A DNA stretch of 64,000 nt, taken from assembly GCF_014863545.1 (NCBI RefSeq), contig NZ_CP062260.1:3977001-4041000 (forward strand). The letters run 5' to 3'. This DNA comes from Paenibacillus sp. JNUCC32. GTDB taxonomy: Bacteria > Bacillota > Bacilli > Paenibacillales > Paenibacillaceae. Position numbers and translations under genes: made by a program. How positions within the stretch are numbered: position 1 is the stretch's first letter; every line of letters starts with the position of its first letter. The notes beneath the pieces were generated by a model. That model saw nothing but the letters and a program-made list of their open reading frames with translations. It was not told the DNA's origin and searched no databases. Shown one piece after another: positions 1 to 8,785 of this stretch.

Positions 1-1
1 G

Positions 2-1237
2 CATCGGACCGAGGTTCTGCACGCACTGGAAGAGGGCAATCAGAACCTTTCCTGGATTGGACTGCTTGTTGCCGAGCGAATCGTTAAGGAGCATCTTGAG
101 GAGATGAAGCAGTTCGGCATTGAATACGATCTGCTTGTATGGGAGAGCAGCATTGTTAGGGAGGGATTCTGGGCGTCCGCGTTCGAGCTGTTGAAGAATA
201 CCCCGCTTTTCCATCAGGAAACCGAGGGTAAACTTGCAGGCTGCTGGGTGCTCAAGCAATCAGGAACCGAAGCCGGAGACGAGGCGGAGTCGGACCACAG
301 CATCGATAAAGTGCTGGTGCGCTCCAATGGCATCCTGACTTACACCGCCAAGGACATCGCCTACCACTTGTGGAAATACGGCGTGCTTTCCAATGATTTT
401 GTATATAAAAAATTCACCGACGAGGTTTGGACGACGAGCTCGCACGGCGAGGAGCGTTCTTACGGCAAAGCGGACATGGTCATCAACGTCATTGATTACA
501 GGCAGCAGTACCCGCAGGCGATGGTGAAGCAGGCTTTGGAAGGCCTGGGCTTCCAACAAGAGGCTGAGAAGCTGCGCCATGTCAGTTACGGCGTCGTCTC
601 GTTAAGCCCTTCCGCTGCAGCAGATCTCGGCATCGATACTTCCGACGGTAAGGCATCCTATGCGATGTCCGGACGTCAGGGAATCGGGATCAAAATCACC
701 GAGCTTATTCATCAAGTAGCCAAGGTCATCGAGGACACCCGATCCGATAAAAACGGTTTGTCCAGCCATGCGATCGCAACCGCCTCCATCCGTTACTACC
801 TGCTTCGCTTTGCACTGCAAACCGAGGTGGTGTTCGATCTGAAGCAGGCCACTGAAATATCGGGGAATACGGGGGTGTATTTGCTCTATTCCTACGCGCG
901 TGCACTCAGCGTGCTTAATAAGGCTCAAGAAGCCGAGGTTACGCCGTCTGTGCCTGCCCGGTTCCCTGCCATGGAAAAAGCGGAACATGCGCTGCTGCGG
1001 CATATCAGCACCTGGCATGATACCTTATATGCCGCCGGACGGGATCTATCTCCTAGTGCCATTTGCAACTTCACCTATGAGCTGTGCTCCCTGTTCAACA
1101 ATTTTTACTCGGCATGCCCGATTCTGAAGGCGAAGGAGGAAGTGCTCCAATTTCGCGTATGGCTCACTTCCTTATTCAAGAACACCCTTGGCGAAGCGCT
1201 GGAGGTGCTGGGTTTGCCTACTCCGAGCCGGATGTAA
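2..1237 (+). CDS. argS: Arginyl-tRNA synthetase, C-terminal part (5' end outside window)
   Basis: Ligates arginine to tRNA-Arg in the cytoplasm. The reading frame is open from base 2 with no stop before the first internal ATG, so the window opens inside the gene; about 411 of an expected ~560 residues are present. The segment RSNGILTYTAKDIAYHLWK is typical of the class I ArgRS catalytic core, and YAMSGRQGIGIK sits where the KMSK-type loop is expected. The last ~100 residues (LSPSAICNFTYELCSLFNNFY) form the DALR anticodon-binding domain with its usual C-terminal methionine. A strong hairpin follows. The catalytic HIGH motif must lie upstream of the window. Confidence 0.93.
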   Translation, partial: HRTEVLHALEEGNQNLSWIGLLVAERIVKEHLEEMKQFGIEYDLLVWESSIVREGFWASAFELLKNTPLFHQETEGKLAGCWVLKQSGTEAGDEAESDHSIDKVLVRSNGILTYTAKDIAYHLWKYGVLSNDFVYKKFTDEVWTTSSHGEERSYGKADMVINVIDYRQQYPQAMVKQALEGLGFQQEAEKLRHVSYGVVSLSPSAAADLGIDTSDGKASYAMSGRQGIGIKITELIHQVAKVIEDTRSDKNGLSSHAIATASIRYYLLRFALQTEVVFDLKQATEISGNTGVYLLYSYARALSVLNKAQEAEVTPSVPARFPAMEKAEHALLRHISTWHDTLYAAGRDLSPSAICNFTYELCSLFNNFYSACPILKAKEEVLQFRVWLTSLFKNTLGEALEVLGLPTPSRM

Positions 1238-1277
1238 ATTCACTCTGATGAATGAGCGGATCATGCCTAATAAAAAA

Positions 1278-1312
1278 GCCACCGTACTATTATGTTGATC
1301 AAGTACGGTGGC
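1278..1312. terminator. Bidirectional intrinsic terminator between argS and the convergent gene
   Basis: An 11-bp perfect stem (GCCACCGTACT / AGTACGGTGGC) has an A-run on its left and a T-rich right flank. It lies between two convergent genes and can serve both strands. Confidence 0.85.
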
Positions 1313-1321
1313 TATCTTATT

Positions 1322-1762
1322 TTATTGCAATCCTCTGACGGTCAATCTGACCTGAACGCCGTCTGACGCCGGCTCTTCCTGCAGGGTCCAGTTGACAGCC
1401 AGCGCTTCCTTCAAGCGAGCCAACTGCTCCTTCTGGAGCTTCAATCCTTCAATGATGCCCTCGCCCACGCTGAAATCGGATTCCGAGCTGATGCGGAAGG
1501 CTTCCTCCAGCCAGATCTTCAACCCGTTCCGGGTATTAAACGTAATTTGGTACCCCTCGCTAACGGCTTTCTCCAAATCTTCCCCATGCTCTTTTGCGTA
1601 AGAGAATAATTCCTCATAGTGAAAATGACCGTTATTGGCGATCTGGAATCTCTCTGCGTCTCCTGAGCGCACAGCCTCCAGCAGATCGGAAGAAGTCAGC
1701 CCCGATTTTCTGGCATGCTCCAATAGAATGGCGGTATTCTGTGATATTTTAGTAAGCTGCAT
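1322..1762 (-). CDS. Conserved-looking hypothetical protein, 146 aa
   Basis: No family recognised. It is a soluble, charged, probably mostly helical protein with no signal peptide or membrane segment. It starts MQLTKISQNTAILLEHARKS behind a purine-rich SD (GGAGGC on the minus strand). The middle (HFHYEELFSYAKEHGEDLEKAVSEGYQITFNT) suggests a small helical regulatory or structural domain, but no catalytic motif is visible. It ends just before a shared terminator with argS, and an isolated SD and open frame support it as a real gene. Confidence 0.7.
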   Translation of the reverse strand: MQLTKISQNTAILLEHARKSGLTSSDLLEAVRSGDAERFQIANNGHFHYEELFSYAKEHGEDLEKAVSEGYQITFNTRNGLKIWLEEAFRISSESDFSVGEGIIEGLKLQKEQLARLKEALAVNWTLQEEPASDGVQVRLTVRGLQ

Positions 1763-1823
1763 GCTCGATGCCTCCTCGATAGGGTTCGTAAAATATTTTT
1801 TCTTCTATTATAAGACCAAATGG

Positions 1824-2288
1824 CTAGGATGTCAGACTCTTCTCAAAACATAAACTATATTCGCACCCGATGTATTCGCCAAACGGTTCAATCTGGGCAT
1901 ACCCCAGCTTCTTGTAAAAATGAACGGATTCCTTCTGCGGTTCGCCTGTTTCCAGGCGCGAGAAACGATAGCCCCGCGTCTTCGCTTGTTCTTCCAGAAA
2001 GAGCAGGATCCGGGAAGCTACTCCCCTATTTCGATACGGGACATCCACGAAAAACCGTTTAATTTCAACCGATTCTGCATCCAGCGGCCGGATGGCTCCG
2101 CAGCCGACAGGCTGGCCATCATGGTAAGCCACCACGAATAGCGTTTCGTTTACTTTGGGATCGGCCAGATCCAGCCCGAATATCCCTTCCGCCGGGTATA
2201 ACGTCGATAAGTAATCGTCCAGCTTCGCGATGAGCTCCTGAAGATCCTTGTGAGTCTCTCTTACCAAAGTCATAGTGATGTCATTCAT
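1824..2288 (-). CDS. GNAT family N-acetyltransferase
   Basis: Acetyl-CoA-dependent N-acyltransferase of unknown substrate. The acetyl-CoA pyrophosphate-binding segment is visible as VDVPYRNRGVASRILLFLEE (R/Q-x-x-G-x-G/A type), preceded by the beta-strand VEIKRFF and followed by SVHFYKKLGY, the usual C-terminal GNAT motif. The chosen ATG (MNDITM) has GGAGGG 9 nt upstream; an open frame extends further upstream but enters the region beside the repeat array. About 154 residues, normal for a single-domain GNAT. It stands alone between the hypothetical gene and the array. Confidence 0.87.
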   Translation of the reverse strand: MNDITMTLVRETHKDLQELIAKLDDYLSTLYPAEGIFGLDLADPKVNETLFVVAYHDGQPVGCGAIRPLDAESVEIKRFFVDVPYRNRGVASRILLFLEEQAKTRGYRFSRLETGEPQKESVHFYKKLGYAQIEPFGEYIGCEYSLCFEKSLTS

Positions 2289-2348
2289 CCCATGTATCCC
2301 TCCACTGTTTCTAATCGTGTCACGAATACCTTTCGTTTGCAAGAAAAC

Positions 2349-2925
2349 CTTCAGGCCGACATCCTAACGAAGCGTAGGCGCAGGAGAACCCCCAATTGGG
2401 GTTCTCATCCTCACGGGACGTTTTGTACCAGTCGGGATACGGCCTTCCTGGCCGACTGCGATGTATTCCTACCGAAGCGTAGGCGCAGGCGAACCCCCAA
2501 CTCGGGGTTCTCATCCTCACGGGACGTTTTGTCCCAGTCGGGATGCGGCCTTCCAGGCCGACTGCGAAGTATTCCTAACGAAGCGTATGCGCAGGCGAAC
2601 CCCCAATTGGGGTTCTCATCCTCACGGGACGTTTTGTCCCAGTCGGGATGCGGCCTTCCTGGCCGACTGCGATGTAATCCTACCGAAGCGTAGGCGCAGG
2701 CGAACCCCCAATTGGGGTTCTCATCCTCACGGGACGTTTCGTCCCAGTCGGGATACGGTTTCCAGGCCGACTGCGATGTAATCCTAACGAAGCATAGGCG
2801 CAGGCGAACCCCAACTCGGGGTTCTCATCCTCATTCGTCCCAGTCGGGATGCGGCCTTCCAGGCCGACTGCGATGTAATCCTAACGAAGCGTATGCGCAG
2901 GCGAACCCCCAATTGGGGTTCATTA
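2349..2925. repeat. Degenerate tandem array, ~5.4 units of 97-106 bp, each with three palindromes
   Basis: Units begin (CCTAACGAAGCG or CCTACCGAAGCG) at 2363, 2468, 2574, 2679, 2783 and 2880, giving lengths 105, 106, 105, 104 and 97, with a partial unit at each end. Each unit carries AACCCCCAATTGGGGTT (or the AACTCGGGGTT variant), GGGACGTTTTGTCCC and CGGCCTTCCAGGCCG hairpins. Unit lengths are not multiples of three, and indels shift the frame between units, so the open frames crossing the array are not a protein. It lies between the GNAT gene and the tRNA-Arg terminator. Function is unknown. Confidence 0.92.
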
Positions 2926-2941
2926 CCCTTCTGGAATACGC

Positions 2942-2976
2942 AAAGAAGCTGCCAGGATTGGCAGCTTCTTTCTTTT
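2942..2976 (-). terminator. Terminator downstream of tRNA-Arg
   Basis: A 12-bp stem (AAGAAGCTGCCA / TGGCAGCTTCTT) with a 4-nt loop lies directly 3' of the tRNA on the minus strand. T-rich flanks exist on both sides, so it may also act in the + direction. Confidence 0.8.
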
Positions 2977-2977
2977 A

Positions 2978-3051
<74 letters not shown>

Positions 3052-3210
3052 ATATATGTATGAAAATGTTTTAAACAGTAACGAAGTATATTATATCGCA
3101 TCTTTTGTTTTTTTCAAAGTACTTTTTTTCGGGTTGATCTCCTAACCGAATCAGGAGCCTGCTTACTGGGTAATATGTAAACATGAGAATGACTTCAGGA
3201 GCGTGATACC

Positions 3211-3507
3211 ATGAGACAGCTTTTATCCTCTTTATCGTATTTCAGCATCTTCTTTGCACCGTTCATCCTCCCTGTCCTTGTATGGATTCTGTCTCCGGAC
3301 GCCTACGTAGCCAAGCACGCACGCCGCGCCCTGTTCTCCCATCTGTTCCCCGTTATAGCAGCGATCCCGTTAATCTACATGGCCGTGACCTCGGGCTCCT
3401 TCGGTTCCGTCATCGGATACCTCATTCTGTTCGGCATCATCTATTTCGGGGCTTTTGTGTATAACGTGATCATGGGCATTCAGGTGCTGAGGGAGCACGC
3501 TTATTGA
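3211..3507 (+). CDS. Small integral membrane protein, DUF4870/Tic20-like
   Basis: 98 residues with about three hydrophobic segments: FSIFFAPFILPVLVWIL, LFPVIAAIPLIYMAVTS and VIGYLILFGIIYFGAFVYNVI. The pattern of a first helix, a short KHARRALFSHL linker and two further helices resembles DUF4870-type small membrane proteins found widely in Firmicutes. AGGAGCG precedes the ATG at good spacing. It stands alone with its own terminator. Molecular role unknown; the family call is moderate. Confidence 0.75.
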   Translation: MRQLLSSLSYFSIFFAPFILPVLVWILSPDAYVAKHARRALFSHLFPVIAAIPLIYMAVTSGSFGSVIGYLILFGIIYFGAFVYNVIMGIQVLREHAY

Positions 3508-3524
3508 ACTTACCCTATAAAAAA

Positions 3525-3553
3525 GGACCATGCGCTTACCGCATGGTCCTTTT
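3525..3553. terminator. Bidirectional terminator
   Basis: A 10-bp perfect stem GGACCATGCG/CGCATGGTCC is flanked by A4-5 and T4. It lies between two convergent genes. Confidence 0.88.
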
Positions 3554-3557
3554 CGCA

Positions 3558-5039
3558 TTATTTGGTCGTAATCAATACCATTTTCTCATTGCCGTCCCAT
3601 TTCACTTCACAGCCCAGCGCGGATGCCACGAAACGCAGCGGTACCATCGTGGTGCCCTTCACCATCCGTGGCGCCGAATCCAGCGTGACGGTCTTCCCGT
3701 TAACGACCGCTTGCTTGGAGCCCATCTTCAGCTTGATTTGGGTCGAGCCTTTGGAGGAGGATACGCTTTGCGTCTTTTGGTCCCATTTGACCGAAGCATC
3801 GAGGGATTCGAAGATCGGACGCATAGGCACAAGAACGCTTCCTCCGACCATCACCGGCGACTGCGCATAGGATTGGAGCTGGCCGTTGATTTTGATGCGG
3901 ATCGGCGCTTCTCCGATTTCTCTGCCGGATTGGTCATAATATTTCAGCTTCACGCTTTTGACCCGAGTATCGTAATCAATGCGCAAGGTCGTCGTTTCAT
4001 TGGCGGTCATGAACATGGAGTCCGTATCGGTTCCCAAGGAGCGTCCCTTCGCATCGTACGCCGTCGATTTCACGGTAATCCGTTGCGACACATCCCCGTT
4101 CTCCACGCCGATCGTAACGACAAGCTTGTTGTTGATGGTCGTTCTGCCCTCGGCTATGATTTTAGGCGTCTGGCTGTTGCCTGTCAGGAACACCTTCAGG
4201 TCGCTGATGGCTTTGCCGCCTTCCAGCTCGGCCTGGAAATTCGCGATTTCGTTGGATGAAAGATATCCGGACGTCGTGTTGACCTCCAGAACCTTGCCGC
4301 TGGCGTTGCTGCCGACAACGATGACGCCGGCCTGCCCGCCTTTATTCCGGTTTTGAATCGAACCGGTAACGATAAGCTTTCCGTTCTCCAGGCGGCTGCC
4401 GGATTGCAGCAGCTTCACGGCATCTTCAACCGGATCAACGACCGATACCTTTACGCTCTTGATCAGCTTCGCTGCTTTAAGCTCTACGACGAAGGTGCCG
4501 ACATCGCTGCCGCCAAAGTAGCTGTCCGCCGATGTCACTTCGACCGCTTTGCCGGTAGCATCATACCCTACGGCGAGCATACCCACATTGTGCCCGACCG
4601 TAGAATTCTGCACGACGCCAGAAACGTTGACCACGCCGTTGCTCGTATAGTATCCGGATGCCAGCAGCCGCGCCTGATCACCAGCCGGTCCTGCCGGGAG
4701 CACTTCCACCCGCTTGACGCTGCTGCCGCTGTCAAGGTCCACTTCATATGTACCGATTTCGTCGCTCATCATATATTCGGAATCACCGACTGCCTCGAGC
4801 GCTTGGCCGTTTGCATCGTAACCGACAACATAGAATCCCGCTTCCGCTCCGGTTCCTCCGTTGCGAATGTCCGCCGTCACGCGCATCTTGCCGTTCACGA
4901 GCTCATGAGACGATTCAAGAACCGTAACGTTCTGCGTTGCTTCGGCGCTTGCCGGCATTTGCACGGATCCCAAGGTAAGCGACAACGCCAGGAATCCCGC
5001 TCCCCATAGCTTGACGATATGTTTATTCCATCTGCCCAA
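3558..5039 (-). CDS. Secreted protein with C-terminal copper amine oxidase N-terminal-like (stalk) domain
   Basis: An N-terminal signal peptide (hydrophobic LWGAGFLALSLTLGSVQ, cleavage near PASA) is followed by about four ~90-residue beta-rich repeats. Each begins like LxNGKLxVxGxIQN and contains a GxxVVGYDAxGKxLE block. The last ~110 residues (SVLVPMRPIFESLDASVKWD ... TTMVPLRFVASALGCEVKWD) are a clear copper-amine-oxidase-N/stalk domain pair. This fold is used as an extracellular module in Paenibacillus; the protein is not an oxidase. Start: a TTG at 5039 is 7 nt after AAGGGGAG. An ATG at 5060 and a GTG at 5078 are alternatives without good SD. Confidence 0.85.
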   Translation of the reverse strand: MGRWNKHIVKLWGAGFLALSLTLGSVQMPASAEATQNVTVLESSHELVNGKMRVTADIRNGGTGAEAGFYVVGYDANGQALEAVGDSEYMMSDEIGTYEVDLDSGSSVKRVEVLPAGPAGDQARLLASGYYTSNGVVNVSGVVQNSTVGHNVGMLAVGYDATGKAVEVTSADSYFGGSDVGTFVVELKAAKLIKSVKVSVVDPVEDAVKLLQSGSRLENGKLIVTGSIQNRNKGGQAGVIVVGSNASGKVLEVNTTSGYLSSNEIANFQAELEGGKAISDLKVFLTGNSQTPKIIAEGRTTINNKLVVTIGVENGDVSQRITVKSTAYDAKGRSLGTDTDSMFMTANETTTLRIDYDTRVKSVKLKYYDQSGREIGEAPIRIKINGQLQSYAQSPVMVGGSVLVPMRPIFESLDASVKWDQKTQSVSSSKGSTQIKLKMGSKQAVVNGKTVTLDSAPRMVKGTTMVPLRFVASALGCEVKWDGNEKMVLITTK

Positions 5040-5288
5040 TTCCAATCTCCCCTTGTCCATTATGTTAGTAGATGACACTAATCCAACATTATAGGGAGGA
5101 TTCTCCAGTAATCATATAGAGGAAAAGCCCTATTTGTATCTATTTCGTAAACAAGGATACCGGATGGTCCATACTCCCTACCGCAGCGAAATCGAAATCG
5201 ACAAGAAACCTATCTTTGTTCGACCTTTTTTGCAGAACTGCGTAAAAACCCCATGCAATCTTTCATAGATGAACCTGCACATGCAAAA

Positions 5289-5321
5289 AGAGATCTGCCG
5301 ATGGTATCCGGTCAGATCTCT
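5289..5321 (-). terminator. Terminator of the two-gene hypothetical operon
   Basis: Stem AGAGATCTG/CAGATCTCT with a GC-containing loop, followed on the minus strand by TTTTTGC. It lies 16 nt downstream of the stop at 5337. Confidence 0.8.
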
Positions 5322-5336
5322 TCGTTCGTCAAAGCT

Positions 5337-5705
5337 CTAGAAATATTGAGGGCCTTCGCTGAGCCGCTGGTTCAGCTGCTCATATAGCTGGCCTGTCGAA
5401 AGCAGCTGCTGCTTGAATGCATCGCGGTCTTCCTCTGCCGTGGACTGAACGTTGTTCTCGAATGCTTCGTCCGTGGCATCCACAAAAGCATCATGCATGC
5501 TGTTGTCGAACCAGTCCACCTCCATGCTGGCGTTGCTGCGGACAATTTTCACCAGCTCGTAGCCTCCCAATGGGGAAGATGGCGTCAGATAAGCCAGCAA
5601 TGCGCTTTCTCCTTCCGCGGCAGGATAGACTTCTACCTCTGCGCACGGGGCGCCGTTTACTTCCGTAATCCGGCGGATTTTTGCATCTCTGATTGCATAC
5701 ATCAT
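5337..5705 (-). CDS. Hypothetical protein, ~122 aa
   Basis: Not recognised. It is a soluble acidic protein. The N-terminal half (YAIRDAKIRRITEVNGAPCAEVEVYP) looks like a small beta domain, and the C-terminal half is a charged helical tail rich in E, D and Q. Two consecutive ATGs (5705 and 5702) lie 5 and 8 nt after AAGGAG; the longer open frame upstream lacks an SD. It is the second gene of a short operon with the 104-aa gene and ends at a terminator. Confidence 0.65.
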   Translation of the reverse strand: MMYAIRDAKIRRITEVNGAPCAEVEVYPAAEGESALLAYLTPSSPLGGYELVKIVRSNASMEVDWFDNSMHDAFVDATDEAFENNVQSTAEEDRDAFKQQLLSTGQLYEQLNQRLSEGPQYF

Positions 5706-5754
5706 ACATTCTCCTTCATCAAGATGTACTGGGACAGCACGATCCTTCATATTT

Positions 5755-6069
5755 TCATGTCAAATCGGAGAGCAGCCGCAGCTCTTCCATTTGCTGGCGC
5801 GTAGCCGGCGTACCCAATTGATAAATGGTTCGATACACCTTGTCCAAGGAAGATTGAAACAGGGCGTTGGCGCTTTGTTGCGGCGTATCCGGCCAAGGAA
5901 ACATGTAGCCTGTCGCTTCTTCGTCCTTCTCCTGCATCATATCCAGTTCAATCCGAACTTGATCGGCCTCTTCAGGCGTTGCTTCGATCTCCCATTCATA
6001 AGCGCTCGCTCCCTGCTCGGTCAGCACGGACCGGCTCTGCACGGAAACATAATAGGTTGACTTCTCCAT
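5755..6069 (-). CDS. Hypothetical protein, 104 aa
   Basis: Not recognised. MEKSTYYVSVQSRSVL begins a short beta-hairpin-like domain, followed by acidic EATPEEADQVRIELDMMQEKDEE and a helical C-terminus (TRQQMEELRLLS). No membrane segment or catalytic motif is seen. AAGGAGAG precedes the ATG. It is probably co-transcribed with the 122-aa gene 49 nt downstream, and divergent from the asparagine synthetase. Confidence 0.7.
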   Translation of the reverse strand: MEKSTYYVSVQSRSVLTEQGASAYEWEIEATPEEADQVRIELDMMQEKDEEATGYMFPWPDTPQQSANALFQSSLDKVYRTIYQLGTPATRQQMEELRLLSDLT

Positions 6070-6129
6070 GGACGCATCTCTCCTTCTCTTTGATATTCGT
6101 CCTCTTTCTTAGTTTTCGTAAAAGGACAG

Positions 6130-6158
6130 ACATTTTATGCCTTCCTTCGGCATATATC
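6130..6158 (+). promoter_or_regulatory. Candidate sigma-E-like promoter of the asparagine synthetase gene
   Basis: ACATTTT (-35-like) is separated by 14 nt from CATATATC (-10-like). This matches the spacing and form of sporulation sigma-E promoters (kmATATT-N14-CATAnnnT). It lies 74 nt before the start codon. Matches this short occur by chance, so confidence is low. Confidence 0.3.
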
Positions 6159-6231
6159 TGTATCACTTTGGCGACGTAGGATGAAAAAGAGTGGACAGCG
6201 TATGACAAAGACAAAGAGAGGATGAACCGTC

Positions 6232-8076
6232 ATGTGCGGAATAACCGGTTTTATACAATGGAGCGGCGATTTGACGCAGGACTCGCAGCTGCTGGTAAAA
6301 ATGACAGAAAGTTTGGCTCACCGCGGACCTGACGGATCCGGCACCTGGATTTCCAACCCGTGCGCATTCGGTCACCGAAGACTCAGCGTGATCGACCCCG
6401 AAAATGGCGCTCAGCCGATGATCATTCATCAGGAAGAGGAAGTCTATGCCATTGTATATAACGGGGAATTATATAATGCTGCGGAGCTTAAAGACGAATT
6501 GGTACGACGCGGTCATCGTTTCAATACCAAATGTGACACGGAAGTTTTGTTAGTCTCCTATATCGAATGGGGCCCCGAGTGTTTGGAGCGCCTCAATGGA
6601 ATATTTGCTTTCGCTATTTGGGACAGCGTCCGGGAACAGGTATTTTTGGCTCGGGACCGGGTGGGAGTGAAACCCCTGTTCTACAGCTATATTGACGGAA
6701 CGCTTGTATTCGGCTCGGAACCGAAAGCGTTGCTGCAGCATCCGAAGGTGGAGCCCGTCGTAGGGGCCGAAGGGCTTGCGGAAGTATTTATTATCGGCCC
6801 GGCGCGTACCCCTGGACATGGCGTCTACAAGGACATATCGGAGCTCCGGCCCGGCATGGCCATGATCTTTAACCGGGAAGGCTTGCGCAAGTATACTTAT
6901 TGGAAGCTGGAAAGCAAACCCCACGAGGATGATGCCGACCAAACGGCAAGCTTCCTTCGCGATCTTCTCCGCGACACCGTGGAGCGTCAGCTGGTCTCCG
7001 ACGTACCGGTCTGCTCCCTGTTATCCGGCGGGCTCGATTCCAGCGCGCTTTCCTCGCTGGCCGTCGATTACTACAAGCGGACGGGCCAAGGACAAGTGCA
7101 CACCTACTCCGTGGATTATGTGGACAACAACAAACACTTTAAGTCCCATTCCTTCCAGCCGGGAGCGGATGCGCCATGGATTAAACGGATGCACGAGGAA
7201 CTGGGCACGAACCACCATTGGATCGAATTCGACACGCCCGAACTGGTAGAAGCACTGGATGTCTCCACGCAAAAACGGGATCTTCCGGGCATGGCCGACG
7301 TGGATGCTTCCTTGCTTCTCTTCTGCCGCGAGATTAAAAAAGGCGCAACCGTCGCCATATCCGGTGAAGCCGCTGATGAAATATTCGGCGGTTACCCTTG
7401 GTTCCACCGGGAAGAAATGCTCAATTCCGGTACCTTTCCGTGGTCCGTCGCGCCGGATATGAGAGCCGGGCTGCTGTCTGCCGAAATCCGGGACTGGATC
7501 AAGCCGCTGGAATACCTCGGGGACCGCTACTCCGATGCGGTAGCCGAAGTGCCTAAGCTGGACGGGGAGACCGGGCAGCAGGCCAAAATGCGGATCATGT
7601 CTTACCTCAATATCACCCGCTTCATGCCAACCCTGCTTGACCGCAAGGACCGGATGAGCATGGGCGTTGGACTGGAAGTCCGGGTACCCTATACCGATCA
7701 CCGCCTAATCGATTACGTGTGGAACATCCCTTGGAGCATCAAAACGACAGGTGACCGGGAGAAGGGCATTCTGCGCAAGGCCCTTGAAGGCGTGCTGCCT
7801 GATGACGTCCTGTACCGCAAAAAAAGCCCGTATCCGAAAACCCATAATCCGAACTATCTGGCGGCCGTCAAAGCGCAGGTGCTGTCCATTCTGGATGACT
7901 CTTCTTCGCCGCTCCTGCCGCTCATCGATACCGCCCGGATCCGGGAGCTGGCATCTTCGCCGGATGCTTCCTCCAATCTGCCTTGGTTCGGCCAATTGAT
8001 GTCAGGTCCGCAGCTGTTTGCCTACCTGGCCCAGGTTCATTTCTGGCTCAAAGAATATAACGTATCCATCCGTTAA
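6232..8076 (+). CDS. asnB: Asparagine synthase (glutamine-hydrolysing), AsnO-length
   Basis: Makes asparagine from aspartate, glutamine and ATP. Residues 1 to ~190 are the class II glutaminase domain with the nucleophile Cys2 exposed by MCGITGF and the conserved LAHRGPDGSG. The synthetase domain carries the PP-loop SGGLDS at residues 265-270 and the downstream GEAADEIFGGY and RVPYTDH segments. At 614 residues it matches the length of Bacillus subtilis AsnO, the sporulation-associated paralogue, rather than AsnB (632) or AsnH (747). That assignment is by length and context only. The SD GAGAGG precedes the ATG. A strong terminator follows. Confidence 0.95.
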   Translation: MCGITGFIQWSGDLTQDSQLLVKMTESLAHRGPDGSGTWISNPCAFGHRRLSVIDPENGAQPMIIHQEEEVYAIVYNGELYNAAELKDELVRRGHRFNTKCDTEVLLVSYIEWGPECLERLNGIFAFAIWDSVREQVFLARDRVGVKPLFYSYIDGTLVFGSEPKALLQHPKVEPVVGAEGLAEVFIIGPARTPGHGVYKDISELRPGMAMIFNREGLRKYTYWKLESKPHEDDADQTASFLRDLLRDTVERQLVSDVPVCSLLSGGLDSSALSSLAVDYYKRTGQGQVHTYSVDYVDNNKHFKSHSFQPGADAPWIKRMHEELGTNHHWIEFDTPELVEALDVSTQKRDLPGMADVDASLLLFCREIKKGATVAISGEAADEIFGGYPWFHREEMLNSGTFPWSVAPDMRAGLLSAEIRDWIKPLEYLGDRYSDAVAEVPKLDGETGQQAKMRIMSYLNITRFMPTLLDRKDRMSMGVGLEVRVPYTDHRLIDYVWNIPWSIKTTGDREKGILRKALEGVLPDDVLYRKKSPYPKTHNPNYLAAVKAQVLSILDDSSSPLLPLIDTARIRELASSPDASSNLPWFGQLMSGPQLFAYLAQVHFWLKEYNVSIR

Positions 8077-8102
8077 GTCCTATGGACTGCGACAAATCAA
8101 AA

Positions 8103-8136
8103 AAACCATACCGGCATATGCCGGTATGGTTTTTTC
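8103..8136. terminator. Bidirectional terminator between asnB and rdgB
   Basis: A 28-nt perfect palindrome of AACCATACCGGC and its complement is followed by T6 on the + strand and preceded by A6. It separates convergent genes. Confidence 0.92.
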
Positions 8137-8148
8137 GCGAATGGTATA

Positions 8149-8781
8149 TCAATTAAGCGCCTGCAGGTCCGCTACAAGCTTTCGCAGCGCTTTTCCCCTG
8201 TGGCTGATCTCCTGCTTCTCCTCCAGGGAAAGCTCGGCCATCGTCTTCTCATGGCTTGGCAAATAGAAGAGCGGGTCATACCCAAAACCGCCCGCTCCGG
8301 CAGGATCCGAAGTGATCCAGCCTTCAACGTTCCCCTCCGCCTCGAGCTTTTCTCCCGAGACCGGATCATACAGCACCAGAACACAGACGAACCGGGCCGG
8401 ACTTAGCAGGGGTTGCTCAGTGTCCTCGCCGAGCCTTAACCGTTCGAGCTCGCCGAGCAGCTTCTCGTTATTGTCCTCGTCCGCGCCATGCTCACCCGCA
8501 TACCTGGCGGAATAAACGCCGGGCGCGCCGTTCAGCGCATCCACACACAATCCGGAATCATCGGCTAGCACAGGCAATCCCAGTGCGTCACCGACTTCCT
8601 TGGCTTTTTTGAATGCATTGGCTGCGAAGGTTGCTCCATCCTCAACGACGTCAGGCAGATCAGGGTAATCGTACATGCTCTTTACATCCGTGCCGAAAGC
8701 AGCAAAAGCATGCGCGAATTCCTTGACTTTCCCCTGATTGCGTGTAGCTACAATGAGTGTATCTCCAAGTGTCAGTTTCAT
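8149..8781 (-). CDS. rdgB: XTP/dITP diphosphatase (non-canonical purine NTP pyrophosphatase)
   Basis: Hydrolyses inosine, xanthosine and related (d)NTPs to monophosphates, keeping them out of nucleic acids. Diagnostic Ham1/RdgB motifs: IVATRNQGKVKEF near the start, LADDSGLCVDALNGAPGVYSAR, GWI, and GFGYDPLFYLP, then SHRGKAL at the end. About 210 residues. The chosen ATG at 8781 lies 4 nt after the rph stop, with GGAG inside the rph end. A farther upstream ATG would overlap rph. The gerM-rph-rdgB order is the same as in B. subtilis (gerM-rph-ysnA). Confidence 0.95.
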   Translation of the reverse strand: MKLTLGDTLIVATRNQGKVKEFAHAFAAFGTDVKSMYDYPDLPDVVEDGATFAANAFKKAKEVGDALGLPVLADDSGLCVDALNGAPGVYSARYAGEHGADEDNNEKLLGELERLRLGEDTEQPLLSPARFVCVLVLYDPVSGEKLEAEGNVEGWITSDPAGAGGFGYDPLFYLPSHEKTMAELSLEEKQEISHRGKALRKLVADLQALN

Positions 8782-8785
8782 GGAA

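Noticed and set aside
2250..2781. Long open frames over the 105-bp array (e.g. 147 and 106 codons) as repeat proteins
   Set aside because: Unit lengths (97-106) do not keep the frame, no SD, and all frames translate the same repeats; the open frames are by-products of the array.
2349..2925. CRISPR array
   Set aside because: Whole ~105-bp units repeat; there are no unique spacers of regular size and no cas genes.
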